DNA of 64,000 nt from CAZAMB01 sp964501365 (GTDB lineage Bacteria > Planctomycetota > Phycisphaerae > UBA1845). The translations under genes were made by a program, and so were the position numbers. The stretch's first letter is position 1; every line of letters starts with the position of its first letter. The notes beneath the pieces are model-generated. The model searched no databases, was not told where the DNA came from, and saw only the letters and a program-made list of their open reading frames with translations. The DNA is taken from positions 1 through 64,000 of the forward strand of contig CAZCST010000038.1 in assembly GCA_964501365.1 (NCBI GenBank), read 5' to 3'. Of the stretch, positions 35,984 through 44,851 are shown in pieces.

Positions 35984-36429
35984 GGCGACGGCTCCTGCCG
36001 AAGGGCCAGCATGCAGGCAAACGTCACCCGCAGCGCGTGCCGATCGTTGGCGCTGAGCCGGCCGGTCAGAAAATATGCGCCGTCAAGTTCTTCGTCGATG
36101 GTCACTTCTGCGGTCAGCGTGTCTCCCGGGCGGACGATGTGCTTGAAGCGGGCATCCGCAATCCGCGTCAGCACGGGAATGCCCTGCGAAGCTCGCTCTT
36201 TTCCAACCAAATGCGCAATCAGCAGCGCGCCGGACTGGAAGCAGCACTCGCAAAGCAGCACTCCCGGCATTACCGGCTCGCCGGGATAGTGCCCACGAAA
36301 AAAATCGGCTTCCGGGTCGGCGTACGACCGTGTGATGATCCGCCTGGGGCCCATTTCGAGAATCTCGTTAACGAATAGAAAAGGGGGGCGATGGGGAATG
36401 GCCGCAAGTACGGCGGGACTGGCGGTCAT
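35980..36429 (-). CDS. 3-hydroxyacyl-ACP dehydratase (FabZ-like hot-dog fold)
   Basis: The 149-residue protein has IPHRPPFLFVNEILEM and FRGHYPGEPVMPGVLLCE, the active-site His and the Glu-containing helix of FabZ hot-dog dehydratases. It removes water from 3-hydroxyacyl-ACP to give the enoyl product that FabI reduces. The ATG at 36429 overlaps the stop of the preceding gene (ATGA); a longer frame to 36480 has no support. Confidence 0.9.
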   Translation of the reverse strand: MTASPAVLAAIPHRPPFLFVNEILEMGPRRIITRSYADPEADFFRGHYPGEPVMPGVLLCECCFQSGALLIAHLVGKERASQGIPVLTRIADARFKHIVRPGDTLTAEVTIDEELDGAYFLTGRLSANDRHALRVTFACMLALRQEPSP

Positions 36430-37940
36430 GTGGAAACCGTCTCCGCAGGTTGCACTGTCTCGGCCGACGCATCCAGACAATCAAGCTGTGGCCCGCTCCC
36501 ATGATTACGTCTGGCGGCCATGCTTCCCAAGAATGTTTCCAATTCGTTCGCCACGATCACCCCGTAATTGATCGCGCCAAGCCAGCCGGACATGATGATG
36601 CCCACCGATCCCGCGTGATAGAGTCCGGCGATCTGCTTTGGCAGGTCCATGCTCACGGCGAGACCCTCGAATTTCGTTCCGAACGTCGCCCCCATCGTTT
36701 GCATCGTGTAACGATGAAATGTTTTCGGGGTCGAGGCTTCGATGTGTTCGAGCTTGCTGCGAATGTCCGGCAGGTATTTTTCCAGGGCCCGGAGAGTCGA
36801 TTCAATCAGATGCTGCTTTTCGATTTCGTACTCCGCGTCCGACAGTCCGGCCCAATCCGACCAATTTGCGTTCGTGGATGACACTACGGCATAGCGATCA
36901 GAGCCCGGCCGAATATCCGGATAGTACATCGAGAACGTGCGACTTGTGATGTCCTTCGCGCAAAGCCGGACGGAATCGAATTCGGGGTCCACTGACGTGA
37001 ACAGCAAATCGCCGATGTTTTCAATTCGTTCCCCGCGCCTTAGTCCCATGTAGACCTGGCAACTGCTGTTGTTGAGCCGCACGGCACGGGCCGACGCCGC
37101 ATAATCCTTGCTGAAATGCTCGTACCCCACGAGCTTCTCAATCGTTGCTTTGAGGTTCGCGTTGGAAAGCACCGCCCCGCAGTGAATGGTGTGCCCGTTG
37201 GCCTGCACTCCGCAAACGCGGCCGACCTCGACAAGAATGCGATCCACGCAGACGCTGTGACGGATATCCACGCCATTGCTCTTCAGTTCGGCCTTCATCA
37301 TGCGGATGAGCTTGTCCGTGCCGCCCTGAAAAATGTAGACGCCCTTGCTCATGAAGTTCGAAAAGACAATGCCATAGGTGATCGCAGGGTCGTCGAGCGT
37401 GGAGCCGTTGGCGTAGGCGATCGGCTCCATGAGCAGCCGCCACACGTCGGTGCGGCCCGGGAAAAACTGTTCGAACAACTCGCGCGTGGTCATCGACTGA
37501 TCGTCATAGAAGTCCATGGCACGAGCGGTATCGAAGAACCGTTCGACTGTTTCATGCGGAACGCCGAATCGTTCGGAGAGAATTCGCGTGAAGTCCTCGC
37601 GGTCGAATGTCGTTTCCAGTTGGAACTGTGGATTGTCAAAGCGGATGCCCTTGAGCTGGACAATGGAGTCGGCGATTTCGCGTGTCCAGTACTTCCGGCA
37701 GCTCTTGATCATCCCGATGGGAAAGCCGTGCAGCGAAATGTCGAAGATGTGGCCGTTCTTTCGCCGGAACCAGGTCGCCATCCCGCCGAAGTTGTAATGC
37801 TGTTCGAGCAGCAGGACCGACCGGCCGCACTTGGCCAGATAGTTTGCCGCGGTCAATCCGGCCAGACCGGAACCGATGACGATGACGTCGTAGTACCCCC
37901 GTGCACCTTTTAGCTTATCGCTGGCCATCTTTTTCCACAT
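36426..37940 (-). CDS. FAD-dependent oxidoreductase, phytoene desaturase/CRTISO/RetSat-like (1)
   Basis: The 504-residue protein has the dinucleotide-binding motif VIVIGSGLAGLTAANYLAKC and LLLEQHYNFGGMATWF near the N-terminus. It ends with LYHAGSVGIIMSGWLGAIN, the C-terminal FAD motif of the CrtI/CRTISO/RetSat clan. These enzymes desaturate, saturate or isomerise polyene chains. Two GTG/ATG-type starts are possible (37940 and 37928); the longer is shown. It is tightly linked to FabZ, FabI and phosphopantetheinyl transferase genes on the same strand and to a second paralogue upstream. Confidence 0.88.
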   Translation of the reverse strand: MWKKMASDKLKGARGYYDVIVIGSGLAGLTAANYLAKCGRSVLLLEQHYNFGGMATWFRRKNGHIFDISLHGFPIGMIKSCRKYWTREIADSIVQLKGIRFDNPQFQLETTFDREDFTRILSERFGVPHETVERFFDTARAMDFYDDQSMTTRELFEQFFPGRTDVWRLLMEPIAYANGSTLDDPAITYGIVFSNFMSKGVYIFQGGTDKLIRMMKAELKSNGVDIRHSVCVDRILVEVGRVCGVQANGHTIHCGAVLSNANLKATIEKLVGYEHFSKDYAASARAVRLNNSSCQVYMGLRRGERIENIGDLLFTSVDPEFDSVRLCAKDITSRTFSMYYPDIRPGSDRYAVVSSTNANWSDWAGLSDAEYEIEKQHLIESTLRALEKYLPDIRSKLEHIEASTPKTFHRYTMQTMGATFGTKFEGLAVSMDLPKQIAGLYHAGSVGIIMSGWLGAINYGVIVANELETFLGSMAARRNHGSGPQLDCLDASAETVQPAETVST

Positions 37941-37955
37941 GCACGACGTTGAAGG

Positions 37956-39374
37956 TCATTCCTTTCCAAGCACGTGCATATTCGCCATCGTGATTCCACT
38001 GAGCATCGCGCCAACGATGCCCAGATACCCCTGGTCCGTGCCGCAGATATACAAATTGTCCAAGTGCGTCCGGCCGTCGCGGCGCTTGCGCGGCGAACCG
38101 TACACGGCTCCGTTTGCGTGCCCGGTATAATAGTGGATCGTGCGCGGAGTGAACATATCGCAGAAGGTCACATGCTGGCGGAATTCCGGCAGAAAACGCT
38201 CCCCAACGGTCATGAATGCCTGGCGATATTTCGCCTTCGCAGCAGCGTATTCCCCGTCATTCCAAGTCATCCACGGTTTGTAATCGGCCAGCCACGTCAG
38301 CCGAAACACCCCCTCCTCCATGTCGTCGTGACCTTCGTAATTGTTCGGGCAGCAAGCGATCCCGCTGCGCAAATCCACCGGCTCGCTCGGTCGCGCGTAC
38401 GTGAATTCGTCCCGGTCATTGTAGAAAACGATGGTGGACTTGTGCCCCAGATGTGCCGGAGGTCGATCCAGAACGGCTATGGTTTCCACGAAGGAAAGTT
38501 GCCCCGGTTCACCGGGTTGTTTTTGAGCCTGCTTGCCTTGTTGTCTCGTTGCCTCGTTGCTTTGCTGCCTTTCGAGGATGTTCAGCGTTTCCTCATATCC
38601 CGCCGACGAGAGAATCACCGGAGCCGCAAGGAGCTCGCCGGATTCCAGCATTACTCCGGTGGCACGTGCGCCGTCGTGATGGATGGACCGCACGCCGCAG
38701 CGCATTCTGATTTCCCCGCCGTGTTCGCGGAATTTTCGGACCAATGTCTTGATAATCGTGCGGACACCGGCACGAGGCCGGGCGAAACCCTCCATGAAAA
38801 TGCTCTTGAACAGCGTGACGAACTGCGTGAAATCCATATCGTGCTCCTCTGCGCTGCCATAGAACATCAGCGGGCAAAGGATCATTTCGATCAGCGTCGG
38901 ATCGCACAGCATTTCGCGGAGAATCGGACGAGTGGCCATGTGCGGCATATCAAGCCGCCCGTCGTCATGCTCCCTGACCCGTTGAACAAGCTGCTGGAAC
39001 CGATCGGATTCTTTCGGAAACACTTGTGCAATTTCTTCCGACAGAATAGAAATGTCGTTCGTGAATCGCAGGGTGCGACCGGGAAATCGGACTTCGGAAA
39101 AGCTCTGCTCGTGAAGGTCGAAGTCTTCGCGCGTAAGGCGGAGTTGTCGCAACAATTTGTTCAGCGGCCCGCCCGTGCGGCCCGGCGGCACGTAATTCGT
39201 GACCGCGTGTAGACCCACATCGAACTCGCGCCCGCCCAGTTTGTAATATGAGTTCAACCCGCCAAACGCGTAATGCTTTTCGAGTATGCAGACGCGCCTG
39301 CCGAAGTAGGCCAGCCGAATCCCCGCCGCCAGCCCCGACATGCCCGCGCCAATGATGATGACGTCATAATCCAC
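37956..39374 (-). CDS. FAD-dependent oxidoreductase, phytoene desaturase/CRTISO/RetSat-like (2)
   Basis: The 472-residue protein begins YDVIIIGAGMSGLAAGIRLA with CILEKHYAFGGLNSYY, and ends with LDNLYICGTDQGYLGIVGAM, the FAD-binding N- and C-terminal motifs of the clan. Between residues of about 275 and 290 is a Gln-rich insert encoded by four degenerate 8-bp tandem units (38533-38564), which is not expected in the fold. First gene of a five-gene operon; the next gene starts 15 bp on. The sequence differs enough from the second paralogue to suggest different substrates. Confidence 0.88.
   Translation of the reverse strand: MDYDVIIIGAGMSGLAAGIRLAYFGRRVCILEKHYAFGGLNSYYKLGGREFDVGLHAVTNYVPPGRTGGPLNKLLRQLRLTREDFDLHEQSFSEVRFPGRTLRFTNDISILSEEIAQVFPKESDRFQQLVQRVREHDDGRLDMPHMATRPILREMLCDPTLIEMILCPLMFYGSAEEHDMDFTQFVTLFKSIFMEGFARPRAGVRTIIKTLVRKFREHGGEIRMRCGVRSIHHDGARATGVMLESGELLAAPVILSSAGYEETLNILERQQSNEATRQQGKQAQKQPGEPGQLSFVETIAVLDRPPAHLGHKSTIVFYNDRDEFTYARPSEPVDLRSGIACCPNNYEGHDDMEEGVFRLTWLADYKPWMTWNDGEYAAAKAKYRQAFMTVGERFLPEFRQHVTFCDMFTPRTIHYYTGHANGAVYGSPRKRRDGRTHLDNLYICGTDQGYLGIVGAMLSGITMANMHVLGKE
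38533..38564 (+). repeat. Four degenerate 8-bp tandem units inside a gene
   Basis: TTGCCTTG, TTGTCTCG, TTGCCTCG and TTGCTTTG follow head to tail in the second RetSat-like gene. Eight is not a multiple of three, so gain or loss of one unit would shift the frame. Confidence 0.75.
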
Positions 39375-39452
39375 AGCCGGAAAGCATAACCGAAGCGAGC
39401 CGCGAACTTGAGTTCGCTGGTACGTCTAGGAAAAGGCGCCCCTTCGCCGCCA

Positions 39453-40709
39453 TCACTCCCCCGGTTTTACCAGTCCCGGCTCAACCCAATCAAACCTGTC
39501 CTGGATGTCTCCGTTCAGCCCGAAATCCACCACCAGTTCCAACCGATGCGCCTCCGCGACATCGACGCGCACAGGCCCGTGGAGAACACCCGGCACCACG
39601 TCGTTCCGCTCAAATCGTTGCCGGCCGTCAACAAGCACGATCGCATTTACACTGGCGCCGCGACCGCTGTCGTCATCCATTCCAAAAGACGTCACAAATT
39701 CCTTGTACGTCCCATCCAACTCATACGTCAGGACGGACTTGCTGTGTACGCCGATGCCACGCTCGAATCGTACGCCGGCCACTCGGAGTGGCCCACCCAG
39801 CACATTGCGATCCAAAGCATGCTTCCATTCCAGGGAAAGCATCGGCGTGTGCTCGGCACGCGCCGGGCTCATGGCCGACAACCATGTCCAGCGGCCCCCC
39901 TCAAAGGCGATGGACGCAATCCGATCACCGGGCGGTTCAACCATTTCTCCGCCTTCGATCCTGGCTCTCGCTTTGTCTCCGTTCCATTCCAACTCAGCGA
40001 CGGTCAGCCGCTGTCCGTCTACGAGTGAGACGATGGCCTGGCGTACTTGGCGCACGCGCGCCGGAGGATGAACCAGCTTTGCGGCCACGGCCAGCCGGAG
40101 CGGAATCGTACTGACCTCATCGCCCACCTCCATCCGCAATCCTTCCCGATCCACGCCAGTAACGAACCCCCGGACCACGTCACCATTGGTCAGGAGCAAT
40201 CGGTCGTCGGTCGCTTCGTTCTGTCGCCGAAACCAACGCAGAGAATCGGAATAAGCCGGCAATTCCGCATTGGAAAAAAGGATGAGTGTCAACCGCTCCA
40301 TGGAAAGGGTGAGCTGGCCCCAGGCTTCTGTTTCCACCGCAATCGACTCCGATTTGCTTTGACCAAGGCGGCCAAAAATGCGATCGCCTCCCACCAATTC
40401 CAACGCTACTTCATCGCGTCCGAGGGATGGTCCCGCCACCGCATCAACCGATGGAGTTCCGAAGTCGGTTCGGGAAATGGAAATGAGGTCCCGGGTGTCG
40501 ATTTGCCGCTGCTCACCCTCGACGTTAAGTCGCAGTCCGCCCTCCAGTGAAAGGGAAATCAACGTTCCTTCCAGATGGGATTCGGTGATGGTACGGACGC
40601 GAAGGGGAACTCTGGCGTCAGGCAGTGGCTGCAAAGCAAGCGCAGGTAACGCCCACAGTAACGGAATCAACACCGCGGGATTGACCGAGCTTTTGCGGCT
40701 TACGCTCAC
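39453..40709 (-). CDS. NPCBM/NEW2 domain-containing secreted protein
   Basis: The 418-residue protein starts with a signal peptide (AVLIPLLWALPALALQPL). Residues of about 30-265 are beta-rich and unassigned. The C-terminal region of about 140 residues has the NPCBM pattern: GVRFERGIGVHSKSVLTYEL, YKEFVTSFGMDDDSG, AIVLVDGRQRFE. NPCBM domains are carbohydrate-binding modules. It is probably periplasmic or surface located. It precedes a LysM protein on the same strand by 7 bp in the opposite sense of transcription order (LysM gene is upstream). Confidence 0.85.
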   Translation of the reverse strand: MSVSRKSSVNPAVLIPLLWALPALALQPLPDARVPLRVRTITESHLEGTLISLSLEGGLRLNVEGEQRQIDTRDLISISRTDFGTPSVDAVAGPSLGRDEVALELVGGDRIFGRLGQSKSESIAVETEAWGQLTLSMERLTLILFSNAELPAYSDSLRWFRRQNEATDDRLLLTNGDVVRGFVTGVDREGLRMEVGDEVSTIPLRLAVAAKLVHPPARVRQVRQAIVSLVDGQRLTVAELEWNGDKARARIEGGEMVEPPGDRIASIAFEGGRWTWLSAMSPARAEHTPMLSLEWKHALDRNVLGGPLRVAGVRFERGIGVHSKSVLTYELDGTYKEFVTSFGMDDDSGRGASVNAIVLVDGRQRFERNDVVPGVLHGPVRVDVAEAHRLELVVDFGLNGDIQDRFDWVEPGLVKPGE

Positions 40710-40716
40710 AATGGCG

Positions 40717-41946
40717 CTAGTGTGTTTCGGGCAGTACCAATCGCTGGCCCGGCTGCAACGCCGTCGGATCGCCCTTCACCGTGGCTGTGTTCAAGGCCAG
40801 CAATTCCTTCCAGCGTGATGCATTGCCCAATTGGGACTTGGCAATGCTATAGAAGCTATCGCCCGCCTTGACGGTGTACATCTTGCTTCCGGTGGCTGAT
40901 GGCTTCTCCCCGGGCTTGGCCGCCGAAGTTGGTGTTCCACTCGCTGTTTTTGCATCCACATCGGCCGGAAGCGGCGGGATATTAACCACTGTTCCTACTT
41001 TGAGTTGCTTTGGATCGCCCAGTTTGGGATTCGCGTCGGCGAGGACCTTCGCGTACTTCGAATCACCGTAATACGCCTGAGCGAGAGAAGCCAGGCTGTC
41101 GCCGACCTGCACCTTGTGCGTATCCATGGCGGCGTCGGCGGGGCCGGTCTTTCTGGCTGTGCCTGGTTCCGTCTTGGGGGCTGAGGCTGAACGAATGCCC
41201 GGTGGCAGAGCATTGCCCGAGGCTGGGGCTACCGTCGGCGGAGTCGAAGCAGGTGTGGGTGTTGGCGAAGTTGTAGCAGGGACCGAGGATGGCGACCCCG
41301 CCGGTGCACTGTTTGTCGGATTGGATGGTGCGTTGGCAAGGGGGGTCATGCCCGTTGGTCGGTTGGGGAGCGGTGCGGCTGGTGTAGCTGTATTGGGAAT
41401 TCCCGTCAGACCAATTGGCCCGGCAGGGGTCGGCGAAACCGTACGTTCTGCAACGGCTGACGGGTTTGGATTGTAAGTTGTTACTGGAGAAGGAGTTGCA
41501 ATCGCCGGCTTTTCCGCCACGGGGTTGGTGGGTGCGTTTGGATTCGCGGCAACTGAGGGCGCTGACGGATCAGGAATTACTGGCGCCGGAGTCGGACTCG
41601 TTGGCCGCGGGAGGATCGGCTTGGTAGCGCCATCAGTATTGCCGGCTACTTGCGGCATTACCACCGGCTTATTGATTGGCGGAGCGGTAACCGGAGCTGC
41701 CGTCCGGGGTGGAACATTCGCCGCGTTGCCTGCCGGATTGGGCTTGACCACGGGGCGATTGGTATTCGTAGCCGGATTCTTTGGTGTGATCGTCGGCTTG
41801 CCAGGCTGGGTCTTGCTGTCGGCTCCCGCAGTCTTGTCGGCCAGCGAAATCGGCGCCTGCTTTTCGCCGCGGAACATGAAGTACCCGCCGGCCGCCAGCA
41901 CCATTACCAACGCAAATGCAACTCCGAGTTTCACATCCGTGCGCAT
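40717..41946 (-). CDS. LysM-domain protein with Pro/Thr/Ala-rich linker
   Basis: The 409-residue protein has an N-terminal membrane helix (LGVAFALVMVLAAGGYFMF), a long Pro/Thr/Ala/Asn-rich linker (about residues 30-275), and two C-terminal LysM domains (VQVGDSLASLAQAYYGDSKY and YTVKAGDSFYSIAKSQLGNA). LysM binds peptidoglycan, so it probably spans from the inner membrane to the cell wall. AAGGAG lies upstream of the ATG at 41946. The following NPCBM gene starts 7 bp after its stop and is probably co-transcribed. Confidence 0.88.
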   Translation of the reverse strand: MRTDVKLGVAFALVMVLAAGGYFMFRGEKQAPISLADKTAGADSKTQPGKPTITPKNPATNTNRPVVKPNPAGNAANVPPRTAAPVTAPPINKPVVMPQVAGNTDGATKPILPRPTSPTPAPVIPDPSAPSVAANPNAPTNPVAEKPAIATPSPVTTYNPNPSAVAERTVSPTPAGPIGLTGIPNTATPAAPLPNRPTGMTPLANAPSNPTNSAPAGSPSSVPATTSPTPTPASTPPTVAPASGNALPPGIRSASAPKTEPGTARKTGPADAAMDTHKVQVGDSLASLAQAYYGDSKYAKVLADANPKLGDPKQLKVGTVVNIPPLPADVDAKTASGTPTSAAKPGEKPSATGSKMYTVKAGDSFYSIAKSQLGNASRWKELLALNTATVKGDPTALQPGQRLVLPETH

Positions 41947-42057
41947 GTCCGACTCCTTCCCGATTTGCAGGCTGATTGTTTCTTGTTCTTGGCTCGCAGC
42001 GGTGAAAACCGTCACCCAAACGCGAGGACATGCAATCTAACTCGCTTCGATATTTTG

Positions 42058-42660
42058 TCAATGCAAAACTGCGCCCATGTTGGCCGTTGTGCCCCTACTT
42101 TTTTCAAGCGTATTGTGTTTGACGGGGAATCGCGGCGACCATGCAAGGCGGTGGATACGGCTACCCAACCCTCGATCTTCGTCTCCGCTGGGAAAAATAA
42201 GACTGATGCGCGGCGAAATCGCCGGCCATGAGCCGGCATCATTGGTTAGCTGGTATCGATAATTGACTTGTACGTCGCCCACGCCGCTATCGTGCTCTTC
42301 GTGATCCGGATCCAGGAACGAGTAGGGAATCGTGTAAGAAAACTGATGGGTTTGCGAGAATACCGGCCACTCCTGCGTGAAGCTGAAATTCCATTCCCGA
42401 TCGTTCGCAGCGCCGCGATCGAATTTTGAGTACATGCCCGTGAAAATGTGCTGCACGACGCCCGCCTCCTGGTTGTAGGCTTCCTCGATCAGGAAGGAAT
42501 TGTCCCGGATTCCGTCGATCGGGGCTTTGGTGGTCGTATTGGCAGAAAAATGATCCTCTTTTCGTACAGAGGAGGCCTCTGATTCCTGTTGAGCCGGGGC
42601 TGGCGGCGACAACAGCGACAGGAAAATACAAAACGCCGGCAACCACCTGGATCGAATCAT
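42058..42660 (-). CDS. Outer-membrane transporter-like protein, truncated
   Basis: The 200-residue product has a signal peptide (SRWLPAFCIFLSLLSPPAPA) and a beta-barrel-type body (FNFSFTQEWPVFSQTHQFSY is close to the pattern seen; WNFSFTQEWPVF, QFSYTIPYSFLDPD, DVQVNYRYQL, ISLIFPSGDEDRGLG). This is the N-terminal half of planctomycete outer-membrane transporter-like proteins, which usually continue for another 100 or more residues. Here the frame ends at TTANMGAVLH. It is divergent from the NRAMP transporter gene; both may be controlled by the DtxR/MntR-like sites between them. Confidence 0.55.
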   Translation of the reverse strand: MIRSRWLPAFCIFLSLLSPPAPAQQESEASSVRKEDHFSANTTTKAPIDGIRDNSFLIEEAYNQEAGVVQHIFTGMYSKFDRGAANDREWNFSFTQEWPVFSQTHQFSYTIPYSFLDPDHEEHDSGVGDVQVNYRYQLTNDAGSWPAISPRISLIFPSGDEDRGLGSRIHRLAWSPRFPVKHNTLEKSRGTTANMGAVLH

Positions 42661-42685
42661 AAATGAGACACCGCTAATAAAATAA

Positions 42686-42702
42686 TTAGCTTAGACTAAC
42701 TA
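42686..42702. promoter_or_regulatory. DtxR/MntR-like operator candidate 1
   Basis: TTAGCTTAGACTAACTA contains the TTAG-N-CTAA core palindrome and closely follows the IdeR/DtxR box consensus (TTAGGTTAGGCTAACCTAA). It lies 26 bp upstream of the outer-membrane gene and 162 bp upstream of the NRAMP gene. Confidence 0.6.
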
Positions 42703-42770
42703 TTATTTTTGCCATGTCAAGAGATTCCTTGGAATGGTTTCGACACCGCCTGGCTGATAGGGAAGCAAAA

Positions 42771-42787
42771 TTAGGCTAGACGAAGTT
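42771..42787. promoter_or_regulatory. DtxR/MntR-like operator candidate 2
   Basis: TTAGGCTAGACGAAGTT has the TTAG-N-CTA core but is weaker than candidate 1. It lies 77 bp upstream of the NRAMP gene. Two such sites before a manganese/iron transporter support metal-dependent control. Confidence 0.45.
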
Positions 42788-42863
42788 TATACTTGCATCA
42801 GCCTATCTGCCGATGTATAGTGACCGAACTTACGGAGTCCAGGCAGGTTGAAAATCGGTCATT

Positions 42864-44309
42864 ATGCGGCCTACTGAAAAATCGATATCGGGGAGTGCGT
42901 TGGCTACAGGTTCTTCTCGGGCCAATTTCAAGCCCATTGCAGCATTGGACTCGAGTGCCGAAGTGTCGCATTCGCAAGCCGAACCGGGGTGGCGCAAACG
43001 CAACCACACTCCGTCCCTGCCCGAAGTGTTTTCTTCGATTCGCGTTTCACAGTCCGCATCGCGCTGGCGAAAAATTGTCGCCTTTACCGGCCCGGGCCTC
43101 ATGGTTGCGGTGGGCTACATGGACCCCGGCAACTGGGCGACCGATCTGGCCGGCGGGGCGAAATTCGGCTACACGCTGCTTTCCGTCATCCTCATTTCCA
43201 ACTTCATGGCCATTCTTCTTCAGCACTTGTCCCTGAAGCTTGGAATCGTGACAGGACGGGATCTCGCCCAAGCCTGCCGCGATCACTACTCGCGCCCGAC
43301 AGCGATCGTTCTGTGGTTGCTGTGCGAGGTCGCCATCGCGGCCTGTGACCTGGCCGAGGTCATCGGCTCGGCCATCGCCATGAATCTGCTCTTCGGAATT
43401 CCCATCGTCGTCGGTGTTGTCATTACCGCCGCTGACGTGCTCATCGTGCTCTTCCTCCAGCATAAGGGTTTCCGCATCCTGGAATGTGTGGTCGCCACCC
43501 TGATCCTCACCATTGGCGCGTGCTTCGCTTACAACCTCGTGCTCGCACATCCTCCGTTGAATGCGATGCTGGGCGGTTTGATCCCGCGATCTCAAATCGT
43601 TTTCAATCCTGAAATGCTCTATATCGCCATCGGCATCCTTGGCGCAACCGTGATGCCGCACAACTTATACCTCCATTCCAGCATCGTGCAGACTCGCGCC
43701 TTTGCGCGAGATGACGAAGGCAAGGCCATGGCCATTCGCTATGCCACGTTGGATTCAACCACGGCCTTGCTCGGCGCGTTTTTCATCAACGCGGCGATTC
43801 TCATTCTGGCTGCCGTCGCCTTTCACGGTACGGAGCACGAAAGCGTCGCCGACATCAAAGATGCCTACAAACTGCTGTCGCCGGTCCTGGGCATTCCGCT
43901 GGCGAGCACGATGTTTGCCATCGCCCTGCTTGCCTCAGGGCAGAACTCCACGCTCACTGGCACTCTGGCCGGGCAGATCGTCATGGAGGGCTTCGTCAAC
44001 ATTCGGTTACGTCCCTGGCTGCGACGGCTCATCACCCGCCTTATCGCCATAGTTCCGGCGGTCATCGTCGCCGCCTACTACGGTGAACACGGCGTGAGCG
44101 AGCTCCTGATTCTCAGCCAGGTGATTCTCTCGCTGCAACTGAGTTTCGCGGTTGTGCCGCTGGTCTGGTTCACCAGCGAAAAGAAGAAAATGGGCCGGTT
44201 TTGCAACAGTCCGTGGCTGGCGGGGAGCGCCTGGCTGGTTTCCATTGTCATCATTGGATTCAACGGATATCTTTTGTACGAAACGTTTAAGGGTTGGTTT
44301 CACCACTGA
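42864..44309 (+). CDS. mntH: NRAMP-family divalent metal (Mn2+/Fe2+) transporter
   Basis: NRAMP carriers import Mn2+ and Fe2+ with protons. The 481-residue protein has the helix-1 metal site VGYMDPGNWATD (residues 83-94), the helix-6 site ATVMPHNLYLHS (Met264-Pro-His266) and about eleven hydrophobic segments (for example LLSVILISNFMAILLQ, AIVLWLLCEVAIAA). The N-terminal 65 residues are a soluble extension not usual in MntH, so translation may start further in. No strong ribosome-binding site is visible. A universal stress protein gene follows by 61 bp. DtxR/MntR-like sites lie upstream. Confidence 0.93.
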   Translation: MRPTEKSISGSALATGSSRANFKPIAALDSSAEVSHSQAEPGWRKRNHTPSLPEVFSSIRVSQSASRWRKIVAFTGPGLMVAVGYMDPGNWATDLAGGAKFGYTLLSVILISNFMAILLQHLSLKLGIVTGRDLAQACRDHYSRPTAIVLWLLCEVAIAACDLAEVIGSAIAMNLLFGIPIVVGVVITAADVLIVLFLQHKGFRILECVVATLILTIGACFAYNLVLAHPPLNAMLGGLIPRSQIVFNPEMLYIAIGILGATVMPHNLYLHSSIVQTRAFARDDEGKAMAIRYATLDSTTALLGAFFINAAILILAAVAFHGTEHESVADIKDAYKLLSPVLGIPLASTMFAIALLASGQNSTLTGTLAGQIVMEGFVNIRLRPWLRRLITRLIAIVPAVIVAAYYGEHGVSELLILSQVILSLQLSFAVVPLVWFTSEKKKMGRFCNSPWLAGSAWLVSIVIIGFNGYLLYETFKGWFHH

Positions 44310-44370
44310 CCACGTTACCGAGATAAGTCCCGCAGGACGTTTGACAATAGCCGGCACTGAAGGCTCCGCC

Positions 44371-44799
44371 ATGTACAAAACCATTCTCATCCCCTTGGAA
44401 AACTCACCCGCCGACCAAGCGATCCTTGCGCACATTCGACCGCTCGCGAAGCTCATGAAGTCCCGGCTCATTCTTGTCCACGTGGCCGATGGGTTTGCCG
44501 CCCGCAATCAGGATCAGCTCAATCTGGAGGATTCTCAGGAGATCGTCGATGATCGGGCGTACCTCGAACAGCAAAGCGGAGAGCTTGCCAGAGAAGGGTT
44601 CGACGTGAGCTGGCAACTGGCCCGGGGAAATCCCGTCGGCGAAATCCTGTCCGCGGCCGAAAAGGAATCCTGCGATTTGATCGCCATGTCCACGCATGGG
44701 CATCGCCTCGTCAAGGATATTTTGCTCGGCAGCGTAGCCAACGACATCCGCCATCGCACCCACATTCCCGTCCTGATGATCCGCTCATCGGCAACATGA
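44371..44799 (+). CDS. Universal stress protein, UspA family
   Basis: The 142-residue protein has the UspA fold: YKTILIPLENSPADQAIL, RLILVHVADG, CDLIAMSTHGHRLVKDILLG and SVANDIRHRTHIPVLMIR. The nucleotide-binding loop has GH..LLGS rather than the full G-2x-G-9x-G(S/T) pattern, so ATP binding is not certain. It follows the NRAMP gene and is probably in the same transcript. Confidence 0.92.
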   Translation: MYKTILIPLENSPADQAILAHIRPLAKLMKSRLILVHVADGFAARNQDQLNLEDSQEIVDDRAYLEQQSGELAREGFDVSWQLARGNPVGEILSAAEKESCDLIAMSTHGHRLVKDILLGSVANDIRHRTHIPVLMIRSSAT

Positions 44800-44851
44800 G
44801 CGTACCCAAAGCAAGCGAGGCGGGCGCCACACCCTTTCGTTTCAATGGAAA

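Noticed and set aside
37116..39212. Long plus-strand frames opposite the RetSat-like genes
   Set aside because: The minus-strand genes have FAD motifs at both ends; the plus-strand frames are high-GC shadows.
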